Positions 5,959-12,301 of a DNA stretch of 12,301 nucleotides are shown here, one piece after another. The number at the start of each line of letters is the position of its first letter. Positions within the stretch are counted from its first letter, which is position 1. The translations under genes were made by a program, and so were the position numbers. The notes beneath the pieces are model-generated. The model was not told the DNA's origin. It saw nothing but the letters and a program-made list of their open reading frames with translations, and made no database searches. This stretch comes from an uncultured Kordia sp. (GTDB lineage: Bacteria; Bacteroidota; Bacteroidia; Flavobacteriales; Flavobacteriaceae): positions 1 to 12,301 of the forward strand of contig CAJXHW010000027.1 in the NCBI GenBank assembly GCA_913054565.1. Reading direction: 5' to 3'.

Positions 5959-8900
5959 ATGTATTTAATTTTTGACACAGAAACTACAGGACTTCCAAAA
6001 CGTTGGGATGCCCCTATTACCGATACTGATAATTGGCCAAGATGTATTCAAATAGCTTGGCAATTGCACGATGAACTCGGTAATTGTATTGAACATCAAG
6101 ACTATTTGGTGAAAGCAGATGGGTTTAATATTCCTTATGATGCCGAAAAAATACATGGTATTTCAACTGCTTTAGCAAATGAACAAGGAATAGGGCTAAA
6201 GACTATGTTGGAGAAATTCAATATAGCATTATCTAAGTCGAAATTTATAGTTGGTCAGAATGTAGGATTTGACACCAATATAATGGGAGCTGAGTTTTGC
6301 AGACTTGGCATAGAAAATAATTTACAAGAGCTACCTGTTTTAGATACCTGTACTGAGCGAACCGCTGATTTGTGTAAAATACCAGGTGGTAGAGGTGGAC
6401 GATTTAAATTGCCTACACTAACAGAATTACATAATCATTTATTTGGTACTGGCTTTGGTGAGGCACATAATGCTACGGCTGATGTTGAGGCAACAACTCG
6501 TTGTTTTTTCGAATTAATTAGAAAACGAAATTATACTACAGAAGAGTTAGCTGTTTCAAATGATTATTTTGAGCGGTTTGATGCCGAGAACCCTAATACA
6601 ATTCAGGTTGTAGGGTTAAAACACGTTAACTTAAAAAAGGAGTCTGAAAAAATAAGTAAGCGCATAGAAAAAGAAGCTGCTACTATTTTTTCTAATGAAG
6701 ATATTGTTCAAAACCTTACCGTTTTACAAGAAGCGCAATTCTCACATTTACATAATCATTCACAATACTCAGTATTACAATCTACAATTCCTGTAAAAGG
6801 ATTGGTTCAAATAGCTGCTAAAAACGGGATGAATGCCGTTGCTATGACGGATCATGCAAATATGATGGGGGCGTTTCATTTTGTGAGCGCTGTACAAGAA
6901 CACAATAAAGGTGTTGAGGAACGTAGAAAAGAAGCTGAGGAAAAAGGAGAAGAGTTTCAAGAAAAACCATTAAAAGGAATTATTGGTTGTGAGCTATTTG
7001 TTTGTGAGAATCATTTGGATAAATCAAGAAAGGATAACGGATACCAAGTTGTTTTTCTTGCAAAAAATAAAAACGGCTATCACAACTTAGCAAAAATGTC
7101 ATCTATTGGGCATACGCACGGAAAGTATTATGTGCCAAGAATTGATAAAGAAGTTATAAAAAAATATAAAGAAGATATTATTGTGCTTACAGGAAACCTA
7201 TATGGTGAGGTGCCTAGTAAGGTTTTAAATATAGGAGAAAATCAGGCAGAGGAAGCTTTGCTGTGGTGGAAACAAGAATTTGGAGATGACTTGTACATTG
7301 AATTAATGCGCCATAATCAAGAAGATGAAAAGCGTGTTAATCAAGTATTAATTGAGTTTTCTAAAAAGCATGATATTAAGCTTGTAGCAACTAATAATAC
7401 TTATTACGCCAATCAGGAAGATGCTAATGCGCACGATATTTTATTGTGTGTAAAAGATGGGGAAAAGCAAGCAACGCCAATTGGTAGAGGGCGTGGTTAT
7501 CGTTACGGGTTGCCTAATCAGGAATACTATTTCAAGAGTCAAGATGAAATGAAAGCGCTCTTTAAAGATATTCCTGAAGCAATTGCAAATGTGCAAGAAG
7601 TAGTAGATAAAATCGAGTCATATGTTTTGGCGCGTGATGTCTTATTGCCGGCATTTGATATTCCTGAGAAATTTCAGTTTAAAGAAGATATAGAAGACGG
7701 TGGTAAGCGAGGTGAAAATGCTTTTTTAAGACATCTTACTTATGAAGGTGCCAAGAAGCGTTATGAAGAAATTACTCCTGAGATAGAAGAACGGCTTGAT
7801 TTTGAATTAGAAGTTATTGAAAAAACGGGGTATCCAGGGTATTTCTTAATTGTAGAAGATTTCATTAGAGAGGCAAGAAATATGGATGTTTCTGTAGGGC
7901 CAGGTCGTGGGTCGGCAGCGGGATCAGTTGTAGCCTATTGTTTGTGGATTACAAATTTAGATCCTATAAAGTACGATTTACTTTTTGAGCGGTTCTTGAA
8001 TCCAGAACGTGTTAGTATGCCCGATATCGATATTGATTTTGATGATGAAGGTCGTGGTCGTGTCATGCAATATGTAATTGATAAATATGGGGCTAATCAA
8101 GTAGCGCAAATTATCACTTACGGAACTATGGCTGCCAAGTCTTCTATTCGTGATACCGCACGAGTATTAGATTTACCTCTTTTTGAAGCAGATAAAATTG
8201 CCAAGTTGATACCAAATACCAAGCTGGCTAAAATATTCGGAAAATCTGAAAAAGAACTTCGCGATAAATTCCGTTCTGAAGAAGTTGATAGCATAAACGA
8301 GTTGCTAAATATTTCAGAAGGTGAAGATCTAGAAGCGCAAACCATTAATCAAGCAAGAATATTAGAAGGTTCTGTGCGAAACACAGGAATTCATGCTTGT
8401 GGTGTTATAATTACACCAGATGATATTACCAAATTTGTGCCAGTAGCTCTAGCGAAAGATTCGGAAATGTATTGTACCCAATTTGACAATTCAGTAGTTG
8501 AGAGTGCGGGGTTGTTGAAAATGGATTTCTTGGGGTTAAAAACATTAACTCTAATAAAAGATACGGTCAAGTTGGTTAAGCAAAAGCATAACATTCAGCT
8601 TGATCCAGAAACGTTTGATTTAGAAGATGAAAAAACATATGAGTTATTCCAGCGTGGAGAAACTGTAGGGATCTTCCAATATGAATCACCAGGGATGCAA
8701 AAATACATGAAGGAACTTAAACCTACAGTGTTTGCAGATTTAATTGCGATGAATGCCCTGTACCGTCCTGGGCCAATAGAATATATCCCAAGTTTTATTG
8801 ATAGAAAACATGGGGTTGAAGAAATTGTTTATGATTTAGAGGCAAGTAAAGAGTATCTTGAAGAAACCTATGGTATTACGGTTTATCAAGAGCAAGTAAT

Positions 8901-10341
8901 GTTGTTGTCGCAAAAATTAGCAGATTTCACGAAAGGTGAAGCCGATGTTTTGCGTAAAGCAATGGGTAAAAAACAAATTGCGGTATTAGCAAAGATGAAA
9001 CCCAAATTTATCAAACAGGCTGGAGCTAAAGGTCATGATGAAAAAGTTTTAGAAAAAATTTGGACAGACTGGGAGGCGTTTGCGTCTTATGCGTTTAACA
9101 AATCGCATTCAACCTGTTATGCGTGGATTGCTTATCAAACTGCTTATTTAAAGGCGCATTACCCTGCTGAATATATGGCTGCTGTTTTGTCAAATAATAT
9201 GAATGATATTAAGCAGGTTACCTTTTTTATGGATGAATGTAAGCGTATGGGGTTACAGGTTCTTGGGCCTTGTGTAAATGAATCGTATTATAAATTTACT
9301 GTAAATGATGATAATGCTGTTCGTTTTGGTATGGGGGCAGTAAAAGGGGTAGGTAGTGGTGCAGTTGCTACAATTGTTGCGCATAGAGAAGAAGATGGAA
9401 AGTATAAGTCTGTTTTTGATTTAGCAAAACGAATCGACTTAAGAGCTGCAAATAAAAAAGCATTTGAAAATTTAGCATTAGCAGGAGGATTTGATACGTT
9501 TGAAGGGACCCATAGAGCTCAATATTTATATGATGCTGGAGATGGTCAAATGTTTATTGAAAAAGTATTAAAATACGCTGCTAAATATCAAGAAAGCCAA
9601 AATTCATCTCAAGTGAGTTTGTTTGGGGAAGCATCAGATGTGCAAATACCCGAACCAGTTGTGCCACCATGTGATGATTGGGGAACCATGCAAAAATTAT
9701 CGCAAGAACGTGATGTAGTTGGGGTTTTTATATCCGGACATCCGTTAGATGATTTTAAAAATGAAATAAAATATTTTTGCAATGCTGAATTATCTCATTT
9801 AAAAAACTTAGAGCCTCTAGTAAATAGAGAAGTGTCATTTGCAGGAATAGTAACATCTGTTGAGCATCGGACATCTAAAAACGGTAAAGGATGGGCTACA
9901 TTTGTTATTGAAGATTATACTGAAGCTCATGAATTTAGAATATTTGGTGAAGAGTATTTGAAACAACGCCATTTCTTAATTGTAAATTCCTTTGTATATG
10001 TAAAAATATTCATAAAACCAGGATGGATTAATAAAGAAACAGGAAAAAGAGCAGAGCCTAGAATTCAGTTTAATAGCTTTGAATTGCTACAAGATGTGAT
10101 GACGAAACATTCTAAAAAAATGACTATTCAATTAAAAATAGATGACTTGTCAGCGGAAAAAATAACTCACTTAAAACAAACGGTTGATGCGCATATTGGC
10201 GAAAAGCAATTGAGCTTCATTATTTATGAGTTAAATGATAAGTTAAAATTAAATATGATAAGCAGAACACAGAAAGTTGCAATAACCAATGAGTTTCTTC
10301 AAGCGTTAGAAAAACAACAGATAAATTATAAGCTAAATTAA
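5959..10341 (+). CDS. dnaE: DNA polymerase III alpha subunit with fused N-terminal proofreading exonuclease
   Basis: This is the replicative polymerase, 1460 residues against about 1160 in E. coli; the extra length is mainly an N-terminal DEDDh 3'-5' exonuclease (epsilon/DnaQ type, 1-190). Its catalytic residues are visible: D6 and E8 (FDTETTG), D105 (NVGFD), H170 and D175 (HNATAD). A charged linker leads to the PHP domain (about 260-550: LHNHSQYS 264-271, TDHANMMG 297-304). The polymerase core follows: GPGRGSAAGS (647-656), catalytic aspartates D689 and D691 in MPDIDIDF, the third at D856 in KMDFLGL, and ALYRPGP (933-939). A likely beta-clamp motif QVSLF sits at 1218-1222, an OB fold at about 1290-1350, and a C-terminal domain likely to contact tau. 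ATG is placed so that the first exonuclease strand is intact. PHP metal ligands look partly lost (N480, Y482 where active forms have D and H), which fits proofreading by the fused domain. Confidence 0.97.
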   Translation: MYLIFDTETTGLPKRWDAPITDTDNWPRCIQIAWQLHDELGNCIEHQDYLVKADGFNIPYDAEKIHGISTALANEQGIGLKTMLEKFNIALSKSKFIVGQNVGFDTNIMGAEFCRLGIENNLQELPVLDTCTERTADLCKIPGGRGGRFKLPTLTELHNHLFGTGFGEAHNATADVEATTRCFFELIRKRNYTTEELAVSNDYFERFDAENPNTIQVVGLKHVNLKKESEKISKRIEKEAATIFSNEDIVQNLTVLQEAQFSHLHNHSQYSVLQSTIPVKGLVQIAAKNGMNAVAMTDHANMMGAFHFVSAVQEHNKGVEERRKEAEEKGEEFQEKPLKGIIGCELFVCENHLDKSRKDNGYQVVFLAKNKNGYHNLAKMSSIGHTHGKYYVPRIDKEVIKKYKEDIIVLTGNLYGEVPSKVLNIGENQAEEALLWWKQEFGDDLYIELMRHNQEDEKRVNQVLIEFSKKHDIKLVATNNTYYANQEDANAHDILLCVKDGEKQATPIGRGRGYRYGLPNQEYYFKSQDEMKALFKDIPEAIANVQEVVDKIESYVLARDVLLPAFDIPEKFQFKEDIEDGGKRGENAFLRHLTYEGAKKRYEEITPEIEERLDFELEVIEKTGYPGYFLIVEDFIREARNMDVSVGPGRGSAAGSVVAYCLWITNLDPIKYDLLFERFLNPERVSMPDIDIDFDDEGRGRVMQYVIDKYGANQVAQIITYGTMAAKSSIRDTARVLDLPLFEADKIAKLIPNTKLAKIFGKSEKELRDKFRSEEVDSINELLNISEGEDLEAQTINQARILEGSVRNTGIHACGVIITPDDITKFVPVALAKDSEMYCTQFDNSVVESAGLLKMDFLGLKTLTLIKDTVKLVKQKHNIQLDPETFDLEDEKTYELFQRGETVGIFQYESPGMQKYMKELKPTVFADLIAMNALYRPGPIEYIPSFIDRKHGVEEIVYDLEASKEYLEETYGITVYQEQVMLLSQKLADFTKGEADVLRKAMGKKQIAVLAKMKPKFIKQAGAKGHDEKVLEKIWTDWEAFASYAFNKSHSTCYAWIAYQTAYLKAHYPAEYMAAVLSNNMNDIKQVTFFMDECKRMGLQVLGPCVNESYYKFTVNDDNAVRFGMGAVKGVGSGAVATIVAHREEDGKYKSVFDLAKRIDLRAANKKAFENLALAGGFDTFEGTHRAQYLYDAGDGQMFIEKVLKYAAKYQESQNSSQVSLFGEASDVQIPEPVVPPCDDWGTMQKLSQERDVVGVFISGHPLDDFKNEIKYFCNAELSHLKNLEPLVNREVSFAGIVTSVEHRTSKNGKGWATFVIEDYTEAHEFRIFGEEYLKQRHFLIVNSFVYVKIFIKPGWINKETGKRAEPRIQFNSFELLQDVMTKHSKKMTIQLKIDDLSAEKITHLKQTVDAHIGEKQLSFIIYELNDKLKLNMISRTQKVAITNEFLQALEKQQINYKLN

Positions 10342-10348
10342 CCGAGGT

Positions 10349-10396
10349 ATTCATCTATTAATAAAATTGATTTAAGTATAAATAAATCCGATGAAT
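10349..10396. other. Nested inverted repeats between dnaE and trxA
   Basis: An outer pair ATTCATC (10349-10355) and GATGAAT (10390-10396) encloses an inner pair GATTTA (10369-10374) and TAAATC (10383-10388). The foldable element lies just upstream of the trxA promoter and 7 nt after the dnaE stop. It has no T run and little G/C, so it is a poor terminator; it may help shape the dnaE mRNA 3' end. The rest of this 125-bp gap is the trxA promoter and leader. Confidence 0.25.
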
Positions 10397-10400
10397 GAGA

Positions 10401-10434
10401 TTGTAAGGTTTCGTGAAATATTTGACTACATTTG
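10401..10434 (+). promoter_or_regulatory. trxA promoter
   Basis: TACATTTG (10427-10434) is a perfect -7 box. The nearest TTG (10401-10403) stands 23 bp upstream, at the long end of the accepted spacing, so the -33 element is uncertain. Transcription would start near 10440, giving an A-rich leader of about 25 nt without a Shine-Dalgarno sequence. Confidence 0.65.
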
Positions 10435-10466
10435 TGCAATAGATTACTAATTTAAAATTAAATAAA

Positions 10467-10784
10467 ATGGCATTAGAAATAACAGACGCAACATTTGAAG
10501 ACGTAGTATTAAATTCAGATAAACCAGTATTGGTAGACTTCTGGGCAGCTTGGTGTGGACCATGTAGAATGGTTGGACCAGTTATTGACGAAGTGAGTAA
10601 TGAATACGAAGGAAAAGCAGTTGTAGGAAAGGTTGATGTTGATGCAAATCAAGAATTTGCAGCTAAATACGGTGTAAGAAACATTCCAACAGTATTATTG
10701 TTTCATAAAGGAGAAATGATAAGCAGACAAGTAGGAGTGTCTCCTAAAAGTGCTTATACAGATGCTATTGATGCAGCTTTGTAA
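10467..10784 (+). CDS. trxA: Thioredoxin
   Basis: This is a standard single-domain thioredoxin of 105 residues, a cytosolic dithiol reductant for ribonucleotide reductase, methionine sulfoxide reductase, peroxiredoxins and others. The active site WCGPC is at 29-33 within VDFWAAWCGPCRM. The buried aspartate is in the preceding strand (D24), the cis-proline is P74 in RNIPTVLLF, and the conserved glycine of the last strands lies in QVGVS (88-92). No signal peptide is present, so it is the cytoplasmic type and not an extracytoplasmic TlpA/ResA-like protein. It has its own promoter upstream and a strong terminator starting 23 nt after the stop codon, so it is probably a monocistronic gene despite following dnaE. 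Reducing power for dNTP synthesis would suit a place beside a replicase, but the adjacency may be incidental. Confidence 0.97.
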   Translation: MALEITDATFEDVVLNSDKPVLVDFWAAWCGPCRMVGPVIDEVSNEYEGKAVVGKVDVDANQEFAAKYGVRNIPTVLLFHKGEMISRQVGVSPKSAYTDAIDAAL

Positions 10785-10807
10785 TTAGAGCTTTGTAAAT
10801 AATAACA

Positions 10808-10840
10808 AAAAAAGGTTTGGCGTCTCGCCAAACCTTTTTT
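10808..10840 (+). terminator. Strong rho-independent terminator after trxA
   Basis: GGTTTGGCG and CGCCAAACC form a perfect 9-bp stem around loop TCT (10814-10834), extended by an A6/T6 pairing on either side. The T run follows the stem on the plus strand. It separates trxA from the DUF58 gene. Confidence 0.95.
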
Positions 10841-10886
10841 ATTTTAGTAAACGAGCTTTTCATTTAATGCTTTAAAGACAACTTGT

Positions 10887-11816
10887 ATGGCTATAAAAAG
10901 AGAACTTAATCACTCTAAGGTGTATTTCAATTTGCAATTGCTCGCTTCGCAAATTGTAGAAGGAATGATTACGGGTATTCACAAAAGTCCTTTTCATGGG
11001 TTTTCATCAGAGTTTGCAGAACATAAAGTGTATAACAATGGTGAAAGCACTAAGCATATAGATTGGAAGTTGTTTGCAAAAACAGATAAGCTTTTTACCA
11101 AGCGTTATGAGGAAGAAACAAATTTACGTTGCCATTTAATTCTTGATAATTCTGCATCAATGCACTATCCAAAAACGACTAAGTTTTCAGTTGGTAATTT
11201 AAATAAAATAGGGTTTTCTGTTTTGGCAAGTGCCGTAATTATACAGTTGTTAAAGCAACAAAGAGATGCAGTAGGGTTGAGTGTGTATGGAACAAAGTAT
11301 GATTTTTATGCGCCAGAAAAAGGAAGTGAACGGCATTTAAATTTATTACTCCATCAGTTAGAAAATGTGATAAACTCATCTCCAGAAAATGCTGATACCA
11401 ATACAGTGAAATATTTACATGAAATTGCAGAAAAACTACACAAAAGATCATTAGTGTGTTTTTTCACTGATATGTTTCAGTATGAAGCGAAAACTGAAGA
11501 TTTGTTTGCGGCATTACAACATTTAAAGTATAATAAACACGAAGTGGTGTTGTTTCATACTTTAGATTATGAAACAGAAGTAGCTTTTAATTTTGATGAA
11601 ACTCCGAAAAGTTTTATAGATGTAGAGACTAATGAAAAGGTTCATTTATATGCTCAAAATATAAAAGAGTTGTATTCAGAAAAAGCAAAACAATATATAG
11701 CGGACATTAAGTTAGAATGTGCTAAATATAATATTAAATACGTGCCAGTAGCTGTTTCAGATAATTTTGATAAGATATTAAATTCATATCTTGTTGAAAG
11801 ACAAAAGTTTGGGTAA
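10887..11816 (+). CDS. DUF58 family protein with von Willebrand-like domain
   Basis: The 309-residue product belongs to the DUF58 family. The hallmark segment runs from SPFHGFSSEF (34-43) through GESTKHIDWKLFAKT (52-66) to LFTKRYEEE (69-77). A vWA-type domain follows, with a MIDAS-like DNSAS (D87, S89, S91), a long helix (about 104-125) and SLVCFFTDMF (189-198). No signal peptide or membrane segment is evident, so it is probably cytosolic. DUF58 proteins usually work beside a MoxR AAA+ ATPase, often in Bat aerotolerance clusters, and are thought to help metal-dependent assembly or activation of client complexes. Neither MoxR nor Bat genes occur here, so this copy stands alone behind the trxA terminator. 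ATG at 10887 is the only sensible start. No clear promoter is visible in the 46 bp after the terminator, and the client is unknown. Confidence 0.88.
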   Translation: MAIKRELNHSKVYFNLQLLASQIVEGMITGIHKSPFHGFSSEFAEHKVYNNGESTKHIDWKLFAKTDKLFTKRYEEETNLRCHLILDNSASMHYPKTTKFSVGNLNKIGFSVLASAVIIQLLKQQRDAVGLSVYGTKYDFYAPEKGSERHLNLLLHQLENVINSSPENADTNTVKYLHEIAEKLHKRSLVCFFTDMFQYEAKTEDLFAALQHLKYNKHEVVLFHTLDYETEVAFNFDETPKSFIDVETNEKVHLYAQNIKELYSEKAKQYIADIKLECAKYNIKYVPVAVSDNFDKILNSYLVERQKFG

Positions 11817-11850
11817 TTCAACTTAAAATAATTAAAAAAAAACAAGATTT

Positions 11851-11931
11851 TTCTTTGTGCGTGGTGAAATCTGTTCTATATTTGCACTCGCTATATGCAA
11901 ACGGTCTGGTAGTTCAGCTGGTTAGAATACA
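11851..11931 (+). repeat. Direct repeat, copy 1 (tRNA-Asp promoter, leader and 5' half)
   Basis: This stretch aligns without gaps to 12221-12301 with 6 mismatches in 81 bases, all in the first 26. The last 55 bases, from TATATTTG onward, are identical up to the window edge. The offset is 370 bp. Confidence 0.95.
11855..11884 (+). promoter_or_regulatory. Promoter of the first tRNA-Asp gene
   Basis: TTG (11855-11857), exactly 19 bp, then TATATTTG (11877-11884): a perfect Bacteroidetes consensus. An A-rich tract (11835-11843) upstream could act as an UP element. The tRNA begins 18 nt after the box, so the pre-tRNA leader is very short. Confidence 0.88.
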
Positions 11932-11976
11932 TGCCTGTCACGCATGGGGTCGCGGGTTCGAATCCCGTCCAGACCG
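11903..11976 (+). tRNA. tRNA-Asp (anticodon GTC)
   Basis: The 74-nt cloverleaf has acceptor stem GGTCTGG/CCAGACC, discriminator G, a D arm GTTC...GAAT, an anticodon stem CATGC/GCATG with loop CTGTCAC (anticodon GTC, reading GAC/GAU) and a T arm with TTCGAAT. G at the discriminator position and the GTC anticodon are aspartate identity elements. CCA is not encoded. It has its own promoter and terminator, so it is a monocistronic unit; a second copy starts 370 bp downstream. Confidence 0.98.
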
Positions 11977-11986
11977 CAAAATAGCA

Positions 11987-12016
11987 AAAAAAGCTCCAAG
12001 AAGTTGGAGCTTTTTT
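11987..12016 (+). terminator. Rho-independent terminator of the first tRNA-Asp gene
   Basis: GCTCCAA and TTGGAGC form a perfect 7-bp stem with loop GAAG (11993-12010), extended by an A6 tract before and T6 after. It begins 10 nt beyond the tRNA 3' end. Confidence 0.92.
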
Positions 12017-12042
12017 CTGCGCCAAACGTTAGTTGTGTTGTT

Positions 12043-12125
12043 TTGACAAATGTAGTGTTTGTCAATGGTTTAGTAGTAAACCAATGGAAAGCTTCCCAAA
12101 ATTCCTTTAAAGGATCATCGGGATG
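12043..12125. repeat. Cluster of short inverted repeats in the tRNA-Asp spacer
   Basis: Five dyads lie almost end to end. They are: TTGACAAA/TTTGTCAA (12043-12065, 7-nt loop); TGGTTTA/TAAACCA (12066-12083, 4-nt loop); GGAA/TTCC (12086-12096); the 12-bp palindrome TCCTTTAAAGGA (12103-12114); and CATC/GATG (12116-12125). The first two are perfect hairpins. No T run follows, so they are not simple terminators. A structured RNA, protein sites, or worn ends of an insertion are possible. Confidence 0.45.
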
Positions 12126-12180
12126 CTTTTTTTTTATTCTTAACACTTTCAGGTAAGTACTTCCCAATTATAATCGCTAA
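12066..12180 (-). pseudogene. Possible frameshifted gene remnant between the tRNA-Asp copies
   Basis: I do not recognise this product. On the minus strand one frame reads protein-like text (LAIIIGKYLPESVKN, 12180-12136) after an in-frame stop at 12181-12183, without a usual start codon. At a nine-A run (T9 at 12127-12135) that frame turns into KKKASR. The frame that continues as protein-like text is another one: KKKHPDDPLKEF, then WEAFHWFTTKPLT. Losing one A would join the two halves into a single stretch of about 38 residues. Further on the frame simply runs into the tRNA-Asp terminator and gene, so any true end is lost. It may be a worn fragment of a mobile element or chance coding-like sequence. 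Confidence 0.25.
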
Positions 12181-12224
12181 TTAATTATTAAATAAAAAAA
12201 TAGTATTAAATGTCACTTTTTCCT

Positions 12225-12254
12225 TTGTGGGTATTTAAATCTGTTTTATATTTG
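12225..12254 (+). promoter_or_regulatory. Promoter of the second tRNA-Asp gene
   Basis: TTG (12225-12227), 19 bp, TATATTTG (12247-12254). Spacing and boxes equal those of copy 1, although 4 of the 19 spacer bases adjacent to or between the boxes differ, which suggests selection for the boxes. An A/T-rich stretch precedes it. Confidence 0.88.
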
Positions 12255-12272
12255 CACTCGCTATATGCAAAC

Positions 12273-12301
12273 GGTCTGGTAGTTCAGCTGGTTAGAATAC
12301 A
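12273..12301 (+). tRNA. tRNA-Asp, second copy, partial at the window end
   Basis: The first 29 nt (acceptor 5' strand, D arm and start of the anticodon stem) are identical to the tRNA at 11903. The promoter and the 18-nt leader are also matched. The anticodon lies outside the window, so identity as Asp is inferred from the duplicate. Confidence 0.9.

Larger units (their letters stand above)
12221..12301 (+). repeat. Direct repeat, copy 2 (tRNA-Asp promoter, leader and 5' part)
   Basis: This is the partner of 11851-11931 and is cut by the end of the window. The true repeat length is therefore unknown and probably covers the entire tRNA. Confidence 0.95.

Noticed and set aside
6775..8594. Minus-strand open frames inside dnaE (6775-6960, 8118-8345, 8391-8594)
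   Set aside because: They lie opposite well-conserved polymerase codons and have no family-like motifs; they are antisense shadows.
11881..11901. Inverted repeat TTTGCA...TGCAAA over the tRNA-Asp -7 box and leader (also in copy 2)
   Set aside because: The left arm lies in the promoter box and would not be transcribed, so it is not an RNA hairpin, and six-base arms in this context may be chance. Leader conservation is reported separately.
11855..12167. Open frames over the tRNA-Asp gene on both strands (plus 11855-12046 and 11944-12156, minus 11922-12167)
   Set aside because: They translate the tRNA and its terminator; peptides such as GIRTRDP are well-known spurious products of tRNA genes. 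Only the coding-like part at 12066-12180 is kept, as a doubtful remnant.
11817..12301. CRISPR array or integrated element beside the tRNA genes
   Set aside because: There are only two repeat copies, they are tRNA units, and no integrase, transposase or spacer-repeat pattern is visible in the window.

Overview
The window looks like a chromosomal segment from a member of the Flavobacteriia (Bacteroidota). The evidence is: low G+C; Bacteroidetes-type promoters (TTG, about 19 bp, TAnnTTTG) instead of sigma70 -35/-10 boxes; few Shine-Dalgarno sequences; tRNA genes without an encoded CCA; and a DnaE with an N-terminal proofreading exonuclease, which I recall as common in this group. Nearly everything is housekeeping. 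I see no phage, insertion sequence, CRISPR array or obvious defence island.

Layout. (1) 35-1529, plus strand: a fused folate enzyme/deoxynucleoside kinase (HPPK-dNK), then a small DoxX-type membrane protein 10 bp downstream, probably one operon. (2) 1540-3811, minus strand: a DUF2490 beta-barrel-like secreted or outer-membrane protein and a FAD monooxygenase with an unusual DnaJ-like zinc-finger N-terminus. The DUF2490 gene converges on the DoxX gene with a 10-bp gap. (3) 4015-5188, minus strand: a compact translation operon, promoter - rpsP - rimM - tRNA-Ser(GGA), with the tRNA only 5 nt after the rimM stop codon and a rho-independent terminator beyond it. (4) 5280-10341, plus strand: an AlkB-like DNA repair dioxygenase, then dnaE. 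(5) 10401-11816, plus strand: trxA with its own promoter and a strong terminator, then a DUF58/von Willebrand-like protein. (6) 11855-12301, plus strand: two tandem tRNA-Asp(GTC) transcription units 370 bp apart, the second cut by the window end. Their spacer holds a terminator, a cluster of inverted repeats and what may be a frameshifted gene remnant.

Functional themes are DNA precursor supply and replication/repair (folate and deoxynucleoside kinase, AlkB, DnaE with built-in proofreading, thioredoxin as a possible ribonucleotide reductase reductant) and translation (S16, RimM, tRNA-Ser, tRNA-Asp). I did not find a convincing new multi-gene system. The items most worth a second look are the domain fusions (HPPK-dNK, zinc finger-FAD monooxygenase, exonuclease-polymerase with a degraded PHP site), the rimM-tRNA junction, the rpsP leader hairpin, and the spacer between the tRNA-Asp copies.
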